A stretch of 64,000 bases of DNA from JBBQWR01 sp038210495 (GCA_038210495.1 JBBQWR010000016.1:1-64000), one strand, 5' to 3'. Counted from the stretch's first letter, positions 18,847 through 27,619 are shown. The notes: generated from the letters alone by a model not told the origin. Translations and numbers: made by a program.

Positions 18847-20000
18847 ATCGTTCGATGAACCGAGCGGGACTCGAATCTCGGCCAAGCGAGAGCGAAGCGT
18901 GCTGGCACGCGTTGAGCAACGCGGCCGACATCGATACGCCGGCGCTGATCGTCTATCCAGCGCGAATCGCGGAGAACATTCGCCGCATGATCGCGATCGC
19001 CGGCAACCCGGGACGACTATGGCCGCATGTAAAGACGCACAAAATGTCGGCCGTCGTGCGGTTGCAACTCCAGCAAGGGATCGCGCAATTCAAGTGTGCG
19101 ACGCTCGCCGAAGCGGAGATGGCCGGTGTAGCCGGCGCCTCGGCGGTGCTGCTGGCCCAGCAGCCAGTTGGGCCAAAGATCGGAAAGCTGATCGCGCTCG
19201 CCCGCCGGTTCCCGCTCATCCGCTGGACCACGATCGTCGACGATTTCGAAATCGCGAAACAGATTTCGGCCGCCACTCAAGCGTGTGCGGACCAACCGAT
19301 CCATGTGGAATTGCTCCTCGATCTCGATGTCGGGATGGGCCGAACGGGGATCGCGCTAGGGCCGGCCGCCTTGGAGTTGTGCCATCGGATTTCGCAACTC
19401 CCCGGTCAGCTTCTCTCCGGTCTGCACGCCTACGACGGCCACATCCACGACTGCGACCCCGTCGCGCGGCAAGCGGCGTGCGAGGCGGCGATGGCCCCGG
19501 CGATTGCGCTTCGCCGCCGCCTACTCGGCGAAGGTTTGCCGATGGAGCGGTTGATCGCGGGTGGGACGCCGACAATGGCCTGTCACGCCCAACACGCCGA
19601 GCGGCAACTAAGCCCCGGTACGTGCCTGTTATGGGACGCCGGTTACGCGCACAATTTTCCGGACCTCGATTTTCTGCCGGCTGCGGTCGTCATGAGCCGC
19701 GTGATCAGCAAGCCGGACGCGGGTCGGGTTTGTCTCGATCTCGGGCACAAAGCGGTTGCCGCCGATGCGCCCGATCCTCGCGTGAGTTGGCTGAACTTGC
19801 CCGGCGCGGCCACCGTCATGCACAGCGAAGAGCACTGGACGATCGCCACGCCGCACGCGCATCGAATCCAAATCGGCGACGTGATCTACGGAATCCCCTG
19901 GCATATCTGCCCAACCTGCGCGCTGTATCCCAAGGCCATTGTGGCTGAGAACGGCCATGCGACCGCGACTTGGCCGATCGATGCTCGCGATCGAATTTAA
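18843..20000 (+). CDS. D-threonine aldolase / D-serine dehydratase-like PLP enzyme
   Basis: 385 aa from the ATG at 18843, which overlaps the previous stop by 4 nt; the frame is also open upstream in the wrong context. It has the alanine-racemase-type N-terminal barrel: DIDTPALIVYPARIAENIRRM, then WPHVKTHK, where the first Lys is the expected PLP-binding residue. LLLDLDVGMGRTGI and GLHAYDGHIHD follow. The C-terminal part has the metal-site motif WHICPTCALYPKA (His and Cys ligands), typical of the DSD1/D-threonine aldolase branch. Family members cleave D-threonine to glycine and acetaldehyde or dehydrate D-serine; the exact substrate cannot be read from the sequence. Context with an M19 dipeptidase and GntP permease supports D-amino-acid catabolism. 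Confidence 0.85.
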   Translation: MNRSMNRAGLESRPSESEACWHALSNAADIDTPALIVYPARIAENIRRMIAIAGNPGRLWPHVKTHKMSAVVRLQLQQGIAQFKCATLAEAEMAGVAGASAVLLAQQPVGPKIGKLIALARRFPLIRWTTIVDDFEIAKQISAATQACADQPIHVELLLDLDVGMGRTGIALGPAALELCHRISQLPGQLLSGLHAYDGHIHDCDPVARQAACEAAMAPAIALRRRLLGEGLPMERLIAGGTPTMACHAQHAERQLSPGTCLLWDAGYAHNFPDLDFLPAAVVMSRVISKPDAGRVCLDLGHKAVAADAPDPRVSWLNLPGAATVMHSEEHWTIATPHAHRIQIGDVIYGIPWHICPTCALYPKAIVAENGHATATWPIDARDRI

Positions 20001-20379
20001 TCGCGCAACCCCGAAAACGCGAACGCCCGAAAAAAGAACGTGCCAGCCAGATGGTTTCGGCACTGGCTCTGCCACTGCCATGCGTGCGCAACACCTGCCG
20101 CCAAGTTCTTCGTCCGTCCAAATCCTTCCGCTCGGACCCCCAATCCAGCACTGGCAATGCCAGTGGCGCCCGGCGATTCAAAGCTCCTCCGCAGCCGGCG
20201 GATTTTGCAAGCCCGCTTTCTTCCGCGAAATAGGCTGATTGGCGGCTTTTTACCACGAGAAAAGAATTCTCGTAACAACTGGCCGGAACACACGCTGTGC
20301 TATGTAGTGGGACGACTCGAAAGCCGTCCCGAAAATAAACGCCTAAAAGGCACTTCTCGAAGTTTTGGAGGATTTTCCC
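20001..20379. other. Intergenic region with a family D repeat and the leader of the Cys-rich gene
   Basis: 379 bp. The first part holds the family D inverted repeat (20061-20170). The second, more AT-rich part should contain the promoter of the Cys-rich protein gene, whose ribosome site GGAGGA lies at 20367-20372. No supported coding sequence. Confidence 0.55.
20061..20170. repeat. Family D repeat (copy 1)
   Basis: CACTGGCTCTGCCACTGCC at 20061-20079 and a complementary-type arm AGCACTGGCAATGCCAGTGG at 20147-20166. The same CACTGGCTCTGCCA core recurs at 49307. It lies in a non-coding gap. Confidence 0.55.
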
Positions 20380-21060
20380 ATGTTACGTACCCGTACTTTG
20401 GCTGCCGCGATTGTTTTGGCCGGATTCGCCATGTTGTTCAACCCCCTGTCGGTGATGGCTAAGGGCGGCGGTGGTGGTGGGCATTCCAGCTCCCACGCGA
20501 GCAGCTCTCACAGCATGAGCCACTCAAGCCAAAATTCGAGCCACCAGAGCTCACACGACAAATCGTATTCCCACGACAAGTCGTACTGCCACGACCACTC
20601 GTATTGCCCGGATTACTACCACAGCTACGGCTCGAGCTACTGCCAGCCGTACTGCTATTCGAGCTACTGCCAGCCGAGCTACTGCCAACCGACTTGCTAC
20701 CAGTCCTACTGCGAACCGGTTTGCGAGCCAGTTTGCGAAACGGTCTGTGAGCCCGTCTGCCAGCCCGTTTGCGAGCCGGTCTACACGCCGGTCTGCGAGC
20801 CGACCTACTGCCAGCCGTCGTGCGAATCCTACTCCTATGGTTCGAGCTACTGCCCGGACTATCGCCACGACGATTGCTACAACGATCACCACAAGGATTA
20901 CCACAACGACAAGTCGAACCACGACAAGTTGAGCCACAACAACAAGCAGAGCCAAAACAATTCGAACCACAACACCTCGCACAACAGCGGCTCGTCCAAC
21001 CACAACAGCAGCCACAACTCGATGGCCAGCCACAGCGGAGGCAGCCACGGCCACAAATAA
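20380..21060 (+). CDS. Secreted Cys-, His-, Ser- and Asn-rich low-complexity protein
   Basis: 226 aa from the ATG at 20380, 7 bases after a perfect GGAGGA. It has a signal peptide (MLRTRTLAAAIVLAGFAMLF...SVMA). The mature chain has three zones: a His/Ser-rich start (SSSHASSSHSMSHSS), a central Cys-rich array of short units (YCQPSYCQPTCYQ, CEPVCEPVCETVCEPVCQ) and an Asn/His/Ser-rich tail ending GGSHGHK. The regular C-x3-C spacing with His-rich flanks would suit metal binding or disulfide-linked wall material. Proteins with CEPVCEPVC-like arrays are seen in planctomycetes, but I cannot assign a function. A strong terminator follows, so the gene is a separate unit with a strong translation signal, consistent with high expression. 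Confidence 0.85.
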   Translation: MLRTRTLAAAIVLAGFAMLFNPLSVMAKGGGGGGHSSSHASSSHSMSHSSQNSSHQSSHDKSYSHDKSYCHDHSYCPDYYHSYGSSYCQPYCYSSYCQPSYCQPTCYQSYCEPVCEPVCETVCEPVCQPVCEPVYTPVCEPTYCQPSCESYSYGSSYCPDYRHDDCYNDHHKDYHNDKSNHDKLSHNNKQSQNNSNHNTSHNSGSSNHNSSHNSMASHSGGSHGHK

Positions 21061-21108
21061 CAACGGGGCCAATGACTAATCCGCAGCCTGACTGGTTGCA
21101 ACCAACTC

Positions 21109-21155
21109 GCCGGGCCGTCCGACTGCTAAACCCAGATCGGACGGCCCGGCTTTTT
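21109..21155 (+). terminator. Strong rho-independent terminator after the Cys-rich gene
   Basis: A perfect 12-bp stem (GCCGGGCCGTCC with GGACGGCCCGGC) around an 18-nt loop is followed by five T. It is 48 bp past the stop codon. Confidence 0.85.
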
Positions 21156-21364
21156 CTATTGGCGAAGCAGGTCGCGTCGGCCGGACGTGATCCTAAAGCC
21201 GCGGCACATCGCGCGATAGCAAAAGTCTCGCCCGGCAGAGTTCGGAGTATCCAAGGATTTTTTTCGGGCTTTCGTGATTAAAAGCGAAGACTGAATTCAA
21301 TCCGTTGAATGACAAAGGCCGCATCGCCGATTTACGCGACTGCGATCGAGCGTTAAAAACAGGC

Positions 21365-21937
21365 ATGAGCAAAATTCGCACGTTCGTGGCGATCGAGACG
21401 CCGCCGGATGTTCGCCGTCGAGCGGCGGCGCTAGTCGAGCGGCTTCGCGGGTCGCCGGCCAAGGTGCGGTGGACCGAACTCGACTCGATGCATTGGACGC
21501 TTAATTTTTTAGGCGACGTCGACGACACCGAGATTCCCGCGATCTGCGCCGCGGTGGCCGAAGCGGCCGCGCCGCTGGCGAGTTTCGATCTGGAAGTCCG
21601 CGGCGTCGGCGCCTTTCCCACCACGGGCCGGCCGCGAACGCTGTGGCTCGGCGTCGGCGACGGAGAGGAACAGATGGTCTTGCTGCAATCCGCGCTGGTC
21701 GATCGACTGGAGCGGCTGGGCTTTCGCGCCGAAGCCCGCCGTTATCGGCCGCATCTCACGCTCGGCCGCGTGCGAGACAGTTCCGTCGGGCTGGATGAGC
21801 TAGCCGCGCTGGTCGAGCAGAATTCCGATACGATAGCCGGTTCGATGCCGGTCGACGAAGTCGTGGTTTTTTCCAGTCGTCTCGAGCGGACTCGCGCCGT
21901 ACACGAACGTCTGGGCGCCGGCCCGCTACGAGGGTAG
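21365..21937 (+). CDS. thpR: RNA 2',3'-cyclic phosphodiesterase ThpR (LigT family)
   Basis: 190 aa from the ATG at 21365 (MSKIRTFVAIETPPDVRR). Both catalytic HxT motifs of the 2H phosphoesterase superfamily are present: HWTLNFLGDV (about 44-53) and HLTLGRVRD (about 128-136). The length is normal for the family. These enzymes hydrolyse 2',3'-cyclic phosphodiesters, and some ligate tRNA halves in vitro. A longer frame from 21305 is open but lacks a better start. The DUF1653 gene follows after 17 bp in the same direction. Confidence 0.92.
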   Translation: MSKIRTFVAIETPPDVRRRAAALVERLRGSPAKVRWTELDSMHWTLNFLGDVDDTEIPAICAAVAEAAAPLASFDLEVRGVGAFPTTGRPRTLWLGVGDGEEQMVLLQSALVDRLERLGFRAEARRYRPHLTLGRVRDSSVGLDELAALVEQNSDTIAGSMPVDEVVVFSSRLERTRAVHERLGAGPLRG

Positions 21938-21954
21938 CTCGCTATTCCAAAATC

Positions 21955-22185
21955 ATGTCCAACATGCCCTCCATTCCGCTCGGCCGCTATCGCCATTACA
22001 AAGGCCGCGAGTATACGGTGATCGGCGTCGCGCGCCACAGCGAAACCGAGGAGTCCCTTGTGATCTACCGGCAGGAATACGGCGACCAAAGTCTTTGGGC
22101 GCGTCCGGCCGCAATGTTCGCCGAAACCGTCGAGGTCGAAGGCAAAATCATCCCGCGGTTCTCGTGGCTCGCGGATCGTACCTAG
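21955..22185 (+). CDS. DUF1653 domain protein
   Basis: 76 aa. The whole chain matches the DUF1653 pattern: LGRYRHYKGREYTVIGVARH, then SETEESLVIYRQEYGD, LWARPAAMFAETVEV and IPRFSWL. Function is unknown; the family is a small beta-rich domain widespread in bacteria. It probably shares a transcript with thpR, which ends 17 bp upstream. The stop codon TAG is part of a copy of the family F repeat (22182-22208). Confidence 0.9.
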   Translation: MSNMPSIPLGRYRHYKGREYTVIGVARHSETEESLVIYRQEYGDQSLWARPAAMFAETVEVEGKIIPRFSWLADRT

Positions 22186-22208
22186 CCGCGGCATCCTGCC
22201 GCGCCGTC
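22182..22208. repeat. Family F repeat, single arm (copy 1)
   Basis: CTAGCCGCGGCATCCTGCCG, followed by CGCCGTC. It is nearly identical to 46618-46644 and to the left arm of the full inverted repeat at 60075-60175. It overlaps the stop codon of the DUF1653 gene. Confidence 0.6.
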
Positions 22209-22219
22209 GAGGTATTTCG

Positions 22220-22825
22220 TCAACGGCCGGCGATTCGGTTCAACTCTGGCGCGCTCCGCCTTGCTCCATTGGCCTCTCGCGTCAATGCATATGCGGTGAG
22301 GCCGCCGGCGATCAAGCCGCAGAGATGACCGTCCCAGGAAATGCCCACGCCGGCCCACGGCGTAACGGCGCTCAACAGCGTCCAGCCATACAACAGCGCG
22401 ACGATCGCCGCCACGAGCATCGAAAGGGGCCGCCGCTCCAAAAAACCGGAGACGAGCAAAAAACCGATCAGACCAAAGATCAAACCGCTGGCGCCGATAT
22501 GATTCGCATTGCGACCGAACATCCACAGAAACAATCCGCCCAAGCCGACGATGTCGATCACAATTTCCCACGATCGGGCTTTCGATCCCGCCAAGAGCGC
22601 GAGCAAAACGATCAGCGGCCCCGAGTTGCCGACGATGTGGCTCAAATCGGCGTGCAGAAACGGCGTCGAGAAGATTCCGACCAATCCGACCACTGTCCGC
22701 GGCTGAAGGCCATAGCCATCCACCGCCGGCACAGCCAAGCTCAATAGAAACACGACCCAGATCGCGCCGACAAACAGCACGATCGCCCGCGCTTCGTCTC
22801 GGATCGTATGCATCGCGCTGAGCAT
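22220..22825 (-). CDS. Rhomboid-family intramembrane serine protease
   Basis: 201 aa, about six membrane segments. HADLSHIVGNS (about 57-67) corresponds to the conserved H-x-x-x-H-x-x-x-N region, GASGLIFGLIG (about 111-121) carries the catalytic Ser, and DGHLCGLIAGG (about 164-174) the catalytic His. These are the rhomboid hallmarks, so cleavage of membrane proteins within the bilayer is expected; substrates are unknown. A second in-frame ATG at 22813 is an alternative start; neither has a good ribosome site. It is convergent with the thpR-DUF1653 pair. Confidence 0.85.
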   Translation of the reverse strand: MLSAMHTIRDEARAIVLFVGAIWVVFLLSLAVPAVDGYGLQPRTVVGLVGIFSTPFLHADLSHIVGNSGPLIVLLALLAGSKARSWEIVIDIVGLGGLFLWMFGRNANHIGASGLIFGLIGFLLVSGFLERRPLSMLVAAIVALLYGWTLLSAVTPWAGVGISWDGHLCGLIAGGLTAYALTREANGARRSAPELNRIAGR

Positions 22826-23034
22826 GAAGTCGCCGATTGTAAGGCCATGAAGAAACGGCGGCGAATTACAAGGCGCCGCAACGAGTAGATTACTCGATGC
22901 GGCGCTCGAATCAAGAAGTCGGGTTATTGTGCTTGCTTGCGTTGCAATCGCCGGCCGGTCTACACTTACGTCCGCTGGCTTAACTTCTAGCGCCGAATGC
23001 CCGCCATAGACACGTTTCTCCAGGAGCCAAATTC

Positions 23035-23892
23035 ATGTTCGACAAGCTGAGCCATACGTGGTCGCTGATGGGCGCTTCGTGGAACGTGTTGCGGCGGACG
23101 AAAAGCTTGATGACCTTCCCGCTGCTGGCGAGCATTTCGTGCTTGCTTGTCGCGGCGTCGTTCATTGTGCCGATCGTGATGACCGGCGCCTGGCAGCCGC
23201 CGCAGAATGCCGGCAAAGAACGCGAGATCCTGTATTACGCCGTGCTATTCGCATTCTACTTTTGCAACTACACGGTGATCACGTTCTTCAACGTCGCCAT
23301 CGTCTCAGGCGCCATCCAAAGCATGTCGGGCGGAACGCCGACGGTCGGAAGTTGCCTGCGCGAGGCGGCGAGCCGAATCCATTTGATTCTCGGCTGGGCG
23401 GCCGTGTCGGCTACGGTCGGCCTGATCCTGAGGATCATCGAAGACCGTTCGCCGAAGATTGGCCAGTTCGTCGCGGGCCTGCTCGGCGTGGCCTGGACGT
23501 TCGCAAGCTTTCTCGTCGTGCCGGCATTGGTCGTCGACAATCTTGGCCCCTTGGCCGCGCTCAAACAGTCCGCGCGATTGCTGCGGCAAACATGGGGCCA
23601 ACACCTGGTCGGCAATTTCAGCTTCGGCTTGATTTTCTTTCTGCTCATGCTGCCAGCCTGGGCCGTTATCGGACTGGGAGTCTACTCTCTGGGCGTCGCG
23701 CACAACGCCGCGATCGGGATTGGCCTGATCGGGCTGGCCGTCGTGTATCTCGTCGGCCTGGCGCTGGTGCAAGCGACGCTTCAGTCGATCTTTCAAGCGG
23801 CGGTTTACTTGTACACCACGGGAGTTCACGATCACGGATTCCCGACCGACCTGATGTGCGAAGCGATCCGCGGCGACAAGCAGGCGACATGA
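23035..23892 (+). CDS. DUF6159-family membrane protein
   Basis: 285 aa with about six hydrophobic segments. It begins MFDKLSHTWSLMGASWNVLR and contains KSLMTFPLLASISC, FFNVAIVSGAIQSMSGG and TLQSIFQAAVYLYTTG, a layout I recognise as the DUF6159 family of polytopic membrane proteins. No function is established. The ATG follows AGGAG at 8-base spacing. The YncE-like gene begins 68 bp downstream in the same direction and may share its promoter. Confidence 0.78.
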   Translation: MFDKLSHTWSLMGASWNVLRRTKSLMTFPLLASISCLLVAASFIVPIVMTGAWQPPQNAGKEREILYYAVLFAFYFCNYTVITFFNVAIVSGAIQSMSGGTPTVGSCLREAASRIHLILGWAAVSATVGLILRIIEDRSPKIGQFVAGLLGVAWTFASFLVVPALVVDNLGPLAALKQSARLLRQTWGQHLVGNFSFGLIFFLLMLPAWAVIGLGVYSLGVAHNAAIGIGLIGLAVVYLVGLALVQATLQSIFQAAVYLYTTGVHDHGFPTDLMCEAIRGDKQAT

Positions 23893-23960
23893 GCGTTCGT
23901 TGCCATGTCCGACAATGGGCTGAGAGCTTCTTGAATTTCCGACGCATTTATAGGCACGCC

Positions 23961-24977
23961 ATGAACATTAAATACCGCTGGGCTCTGTCGTTCTCTTGTC
24001 TGCTGCCGCTCCTGGCGTCCGCTTCCGTGGCAGTGGCCGCGGACGCGGCGGCCCCCGGCTACCACGTCATCAAAAGATTCGCTCCCGGCGGCGAAGGGGG
24101 CTGGGATTATTTGACCATCGACCCGTCCGATCGCCGGCTCTACATCGCCCGGGCTACGCGGGTCATGGTCATCGATTTGGAGAAGGAGACGCTCGTGGGC
24201 GAGGTGGCCGACACGCCGGGCGTGCATGGTGTCGCCCTCGCGCCGAAGCTGGGCCGCGGATTGGCGAGCAACGGCCGCGACGGCTCGGTGACGTCGTTCG
24301 ACACCAAGACGCTTAAAGAGCGAACCAGGATCAAGGTCGATGCCAAGCCCGACGCGATTATATACGATCCGGCGACGACGCACGTGTTTGCGTTTCATGC
24401 CGGCGGCGTGGCGACCGTGATCGATCCGGAGAAAGAGTCGGTCATCGGCAAAATCGAGCTCGGCGGCAAGGCCGAATTCGGCGTGAGCGATGAAAACGGC
24501 CGCGTGTTCGTGAACATCGAGGACAAGAACGAAGTGCTCGCGATCGACGCGAACAAAATGTCGATTCTCCATCGCTGGCCGGTCGCGCCGGGCGAAGAGC
24601 CGGCGGGAATGGCGATCGACAGGGCCAAGGGACGGCTGTATGTCTCCTGTCAGAATCAAAAGATGGTCGTGCTGGACGTGACGACCGGCAAGGTGATCGG
24701 CGAGGTGGCGATCGGCAAGGGGACGGACGCCTGCGTCTTCGATCCGGAGTCGAACTTGGCTTTTAGCTCCAACGGCGACGGCACCCTATCGGTGGTTCGC
24801 GAAACGGCCGACGGAAAATTCGAACTCGCCGAGACGGTCCAGACCGCAGCCGGCGCCCGCACGATGGCGCTCGATCCCAAGACGCATCAGTTGCTGTTGG
24901 TCACCGCCAAAGCCAAGGCCGGTCAGCGACGAGCCTACGAACCGGGAACGTTCGAAGTTCTGGTGGTGGGCAAGTAA
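23961..24977 (+). CDS. Exported YncE-like beta-propeller protein
   Basis: 338 aa from the ATG at 23961. The frame extends far upstream through the DUF6159 gene, but that part is a shadow. A signal peptide (LSFSCLLPLLASASVAVAAD) is followed by repeated blades of the form RLYIARATRVMVIDLEKETL, TTHVFAFHAGGVATVIDPEK and RLYVSCQNQKMVVLDVTTGK, each ending in a VIDLE/VLDVTTGKV-type strand. This is the YVTN/NHL-like seven-bladed propeller family (YncE). Such proteins bind ligands or partners; no catalytic residues are visible. Two terminators and a possible small RNA lie downstream. Confidence 0.88.
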   Translation: MNIKYRWALSFSCLLPLLASASVAVAADAAAPGYHVIKRFAPGGEGGWDYLTIDPSDRRLYIARATRVMVIDLEKETLVGEVADTPGVHGVALAPKLGRGLASNGRDGSVTSFDTKTLKERTRIKVDAKPDAIIYDPATTHVFAFHAGGVATVIDPEKESVIGKIELGGKAEFGVSDENGRVFVNIEDKNEVLAIDANKMSILHRWPVAPGEEPAGMAIDRAKGRLYVSCQNQKMVVLDVTTGKVIGEVAIGKGTDACVFDPESNLAFSSNGDGTLSVVRETADGKFELAETVQTAAGARTMALDPKTHQLLLVTAKAKAGQRRAYEPGTFEVLVVGK

Positions 24978-25124
24978 GCAGTTTATTGATGCCGCAAGCC
25001 GCTTAGCCGCATTTATCGCGAGCATCCGCGACAACTGCGCAAGCCTTGCGGCCTCCATCCCCAAAACCGCACGAATCCCTAAAATCCGATTGAGGACATC
25101 CCCCTGCCTTGCCGATAGACCCAA

Positions 25125-25228
25125 TATAACGGGGTTGGGAGGACAGGATGGCAGTTGCTAGCTAAGCCATTCTGTTTCAGGATAAAGATCATGGTAGACG
25201 ACGGATCGGCCTACCATGATCTTTTTTT
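25125..25228 (+). ncRNA. Candidate small RNA with two hairpins
   Basis: After a TATAAC box (25125-25130) comes a 10-bp hairpin, ACAGGATGGC (25143-25152) with GCCATTCTGT (25166-25175), paired throughout if one G-U is allowed. Then comes a terminator-type hairpin, AAAGATCATGGTAG (25184-25197) with CTACCATGATCTTT (25211-25224), ending in a T run. No reading frame of note spans it. It could equally be the structured 3' end of the upstream transcript; no convincing -35 box is visible. Confidence 0.4.
25184..25228 (+). terminator. Strong rho-independent terminator
   Basis: A perfect 14-bp stem (AAAGATCATGGTAG / CTACCATGATCTTT) around 13 nt, followed by T residues to 25228. It ends the YncE transcript or the candidate small RNA. 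Confidence 0.85.
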
Positions 25229-25259
25229 ATGCGCAATCAGTTTTCTTAGAACCCAACGC

Positions 25260-25295
25260 AAAGTGGCCGGCCCTTAACGGACCGGCCACTTTTTC
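25260..25295. terminator. Possible bidirectional terminator between convergent genes
   Basis: An 11-bp perfect stem AAAGTGGCCGG / CCGGCCACTTT around an 11-nt loop. Five T follow on the plus strand and three on the minus strand. It lies 27 bp from the stop of the convergent TPR gene, so it can serve both sides. Confidence 0.75.
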
Positions 25296-25321
25296 GGTTC
25301 GACTTTATTGAAAGATCCGGC

Positions 25322-26947
25322 TTATTTGCTGCTGGAATCCTTTTTGAGATCGGACGAGCCGGACTTGTCATCCTTCTTGGACTCGCTCGTATTGCCGGCC
25401 GTGCCGATCTTCTTGAGCAGGTCGGCGGCCTCTTGATGATGGACGAACGACTTGCTGATCTTCAGGGCGGCCTGGAGATACTTGACGGCCTCTTCGGTCT
25501 TGCCGACATCCTGCAGGATGCGAGCCCGATAATAGAGGGCATCGGCGCTGGGGTTGCCCGACTGGACGATGGCTTGCATCACCTTGTCGGCGTTGGCCAG
25601 GTCGTTCATCTGATAGAGTACCCAGCCCAGCGTGGCCGCGGTCTCGAGCGACCGAGCGCCGCCGCTTTGGCCGCCGAACATCTTGTCGTTGATCCGGGCA
25701 ATTTCAAGGGCCTTGGTTCGCTTGTCCTTGTCGTTTTGCTCGGCAAGCACTTGAGCATACTGATTGCTGGCCGCGAAATTCATCGGCGACGAGCTGAATA
25801 CATCCTCGAGCATGGTTTCAGCCGTCGGGATATCCTTGTTGATCCGGGCCGCGACGCCGCGGAGAAACTTGGCTTCCAACGACGATTTGTCGGCATCCAA
25901 GGCCATTTTGGAATAGTCGCGGGCCTCGGTGGGCTGATCGGTCTCCAGAGCCCAATGGGCCGCGGCGACGAGAGTGGCTAATTTGGCTGCTTTGGGCGTG
26001 TCCTTGGTCAAACCGGAAACGGCGAAGTCGACGAACCGTTTGGCCATGGCGTGCATCTTGGCTTCGTCCTGAGTATCGGATTTGGCCGCGGCCTTTTGGG
26101 CGGCTTCTTCGTACAACTGGGCCATAGCGATGTGGGGCGAGATGGTCTTCTCATCGGCGTCGATCGCCATTTTGAACTGGTCCAATGCGGCGGCGGCGCC
26201 CGTCTTGTGGTCGTCCGATTTGTCCCCCTTGAACATCACCCGGCCGAGACGGTCGTGGGCCGCGGCCGAGGCGGCGTCCCGCGGCTTCGTCCCCGGCGGA
26301 TCGACGATCGCGATCCAAGCTTCGAGATGCGTCTTGGCGAGGTCCCATTGCTCGCGCGCTTCGGCGACAGCGGCCAAACCGGCTTCCGCCCGAATTTGGA
26401 AATTACGCGAACGCATGGCGTTGTCTTTGAAATCGGCCGCCAGTTTCTTCGCCTGCGAGAACAAGAGTTCGGCGTCGGTAAAGCGGCGATCGGCGAACGA
26501 TTGGTCGCCGAAAATCAGGTACGTTTCCGGATCTTCCGGGTGCAGCTTGACGCAGTTTTCCAGTTCTTCGCGGGCCAGTTGGGCCATCTGCGGCTGGTTG
26601 ACCGACGCCAACATCTTGGCCATGATCAACTCGGACGGCGGTAGTTTTTTGTGCGAATCCTTAGCGTCCTTCAAGGCACGCCGGGCGCCGGTGACGTCGC
26701 CGTGATTGAAATAGCCGATCGCCTCGGTGATCTCTTTGTATTGATCGAGGGTGTCGGAAGAGACCGCATCGCCGATAAGCGATTTCACGGTGATCTGGGC
26801 CTGGACTTGGCTGACGGAAAACAAACTTGCGCAGCCCGCGGTTGCACCCAGCAAGCCGAGGCGAATCGCCCGGGCGAAGCGGCGCGGCCACCACGAGGAA
26901 GCGCCCGTGGGCGAAGCATTCGCCAAACGTGCCGAAAGAATACTCAT
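25322..26947 (-). CDS. Exported tetratricopeptide-repeat protein
   Basis: 541 aa. A long basic N-terminus (WWPRRFARAIRLGLLGATAG) and the cleavage-like end FSVSQVQAQ at about residue 50 indicate export. The body is built of TPR-like helix pairs: AREELENCVKLHPEDPETYL, AALDQFKMAIDADEKTISPH, ARDYSKMALDADKSSLEAKF, and ADALYYRARILQDVGKTEEA near the C-terminus. The end is a Lys/Ser/Asp-rich low-complexity tail. TPRs mediate protein-protein contacts; no partner can be named. It is convergent with the YncE-like gene and separated from the divergent ABC permease by 672 bp. Confidence 0.85.
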   Translation of the reverse strand: MSILSARLANASPTGASSWWPRRFARAIRLGLLGATAGCASLFSVSQVQAQITVKSLIGDAVSSDTLDQYKEITEAIGYFNHGDVTGARRALKDAKDSHKKLPPSELIMAKMLASVNQPQMAQLAREELENCVKLHPEDPETYLIFGDQSFADRRFTDAELLFSQAKKLAADFKDNAMRSRNFQIRAEAGLAAVAEAREQWDLAKTHLEAWIAIVDPPGTKPRDAASAAAHDRLGRVMFKGDKSDDHKTGAAAALDQFKMAIDADEKTISPHIAMAQLYEEAAQKAAAKSDTQDEAKMHAMAKRFVDFAVSGLTKDTPKAAKLATLVAAAHWALETDQPTEARDYSKMALDADKSSLEAKFLRGVAARINKDIPTAETMLEDVFSSSPMNFAASNQYAQVLAEQNDKDKRTKALEIARINDKMFGGQSGGARSLETAATLGWVLYQMNDLANADKVMQAIVQSGNPSADALYYRARILQDVGKTEEAVKYLQAALKISKSFVHHQEAADLLKKIGTAGNTSESKKDDKSGSSDLKKDSSSK

Positions 26948-27619
26948 GAGTTAGAACCCCTGCGAGAAACGAGATTGTGGAACGGACAAAGGAAATGCCT
27001 GCCGCTCGATCGGCTAAATTGCGAACGGGCGACGAGCGGACAGACGTGCGAACGAGCGATGAGAAGAATCTTCACTTGATGAGAAGAACCCTCCCTTAAC
27101 GAGAACTTTATTTTATCCTCAGACTCGACCACTCGCACAAGTGGCCGGGCGGAAAAACATCGAGTTCTCGGCGCCAGGCGGCGACTCAACCCTCATAATT
27201 GGAATTTTGGGACGTTTTTCAGTGAATCGAAGCCAATAAAACGGCCGCCAGGGGCTGCGCCGCTTGTTGAAATCGAACCGTTTCGGCCATTGCAAGTGGC
27301 TTTGATTCGCCCGCTGGACAAGGCTCAACTTAAAAGCCCGCGCAAAACCGCCTCGGCGAAGGGGCGGCGGTTTTGTGAGCAGTTCCTAGAAACGTGTCGC
27401 CGGCTTGACAGAGCGGCCGCCACGCCGCCGTTCGCCCTGACCCTTTGGCGCCCGCGTTCGTATACTGTCCAACTGGCGTTGTCCTGCGTAACTAAATGTT
27501 GCCGCAGCGCCCAAAAACTTGCGGTCGCGTCGTAAATTTCCTCCGCAGTTCGGTAAAACGGGCGCCAGTCGGTTTCTCGAGATTGCAACCCGAAACCGCG
27601 TTTTCTGAAGAGTTCCCCT
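26948..27619. other. Intergenic region between divergent TPR and ABC permease genes
   Basis: 672 bp without a supported gene. Near the TPR gene is a short direct repeat (GATGAGAAGAA at 27058 and again about 20 bp on). A family C hairpin sits at 27341-27387. Promoters for both flanking genes must lie here but no clear boxes stand out. Confidence 0.5.
27341..27387. repeat. Family C hairpin repeat (copy 1)
   Basis: CGCAAAACCGCCTCGG-type left arm and GGCGGTTTTGTG right arm, then GAGCAGTTCCT. The arms pair over 11 bases with one G-U. Copies 2 and 3 are at 50570 and 52615. Confidence 0.65.

Noticed and set aside
23058..23960. 300-codon N-terminal extension of the YncE-like gene
   Set aside because: It overlaps the DUF6159 gene in another frame and would hide the signal peptide; the ATG at 23961 is preferred.
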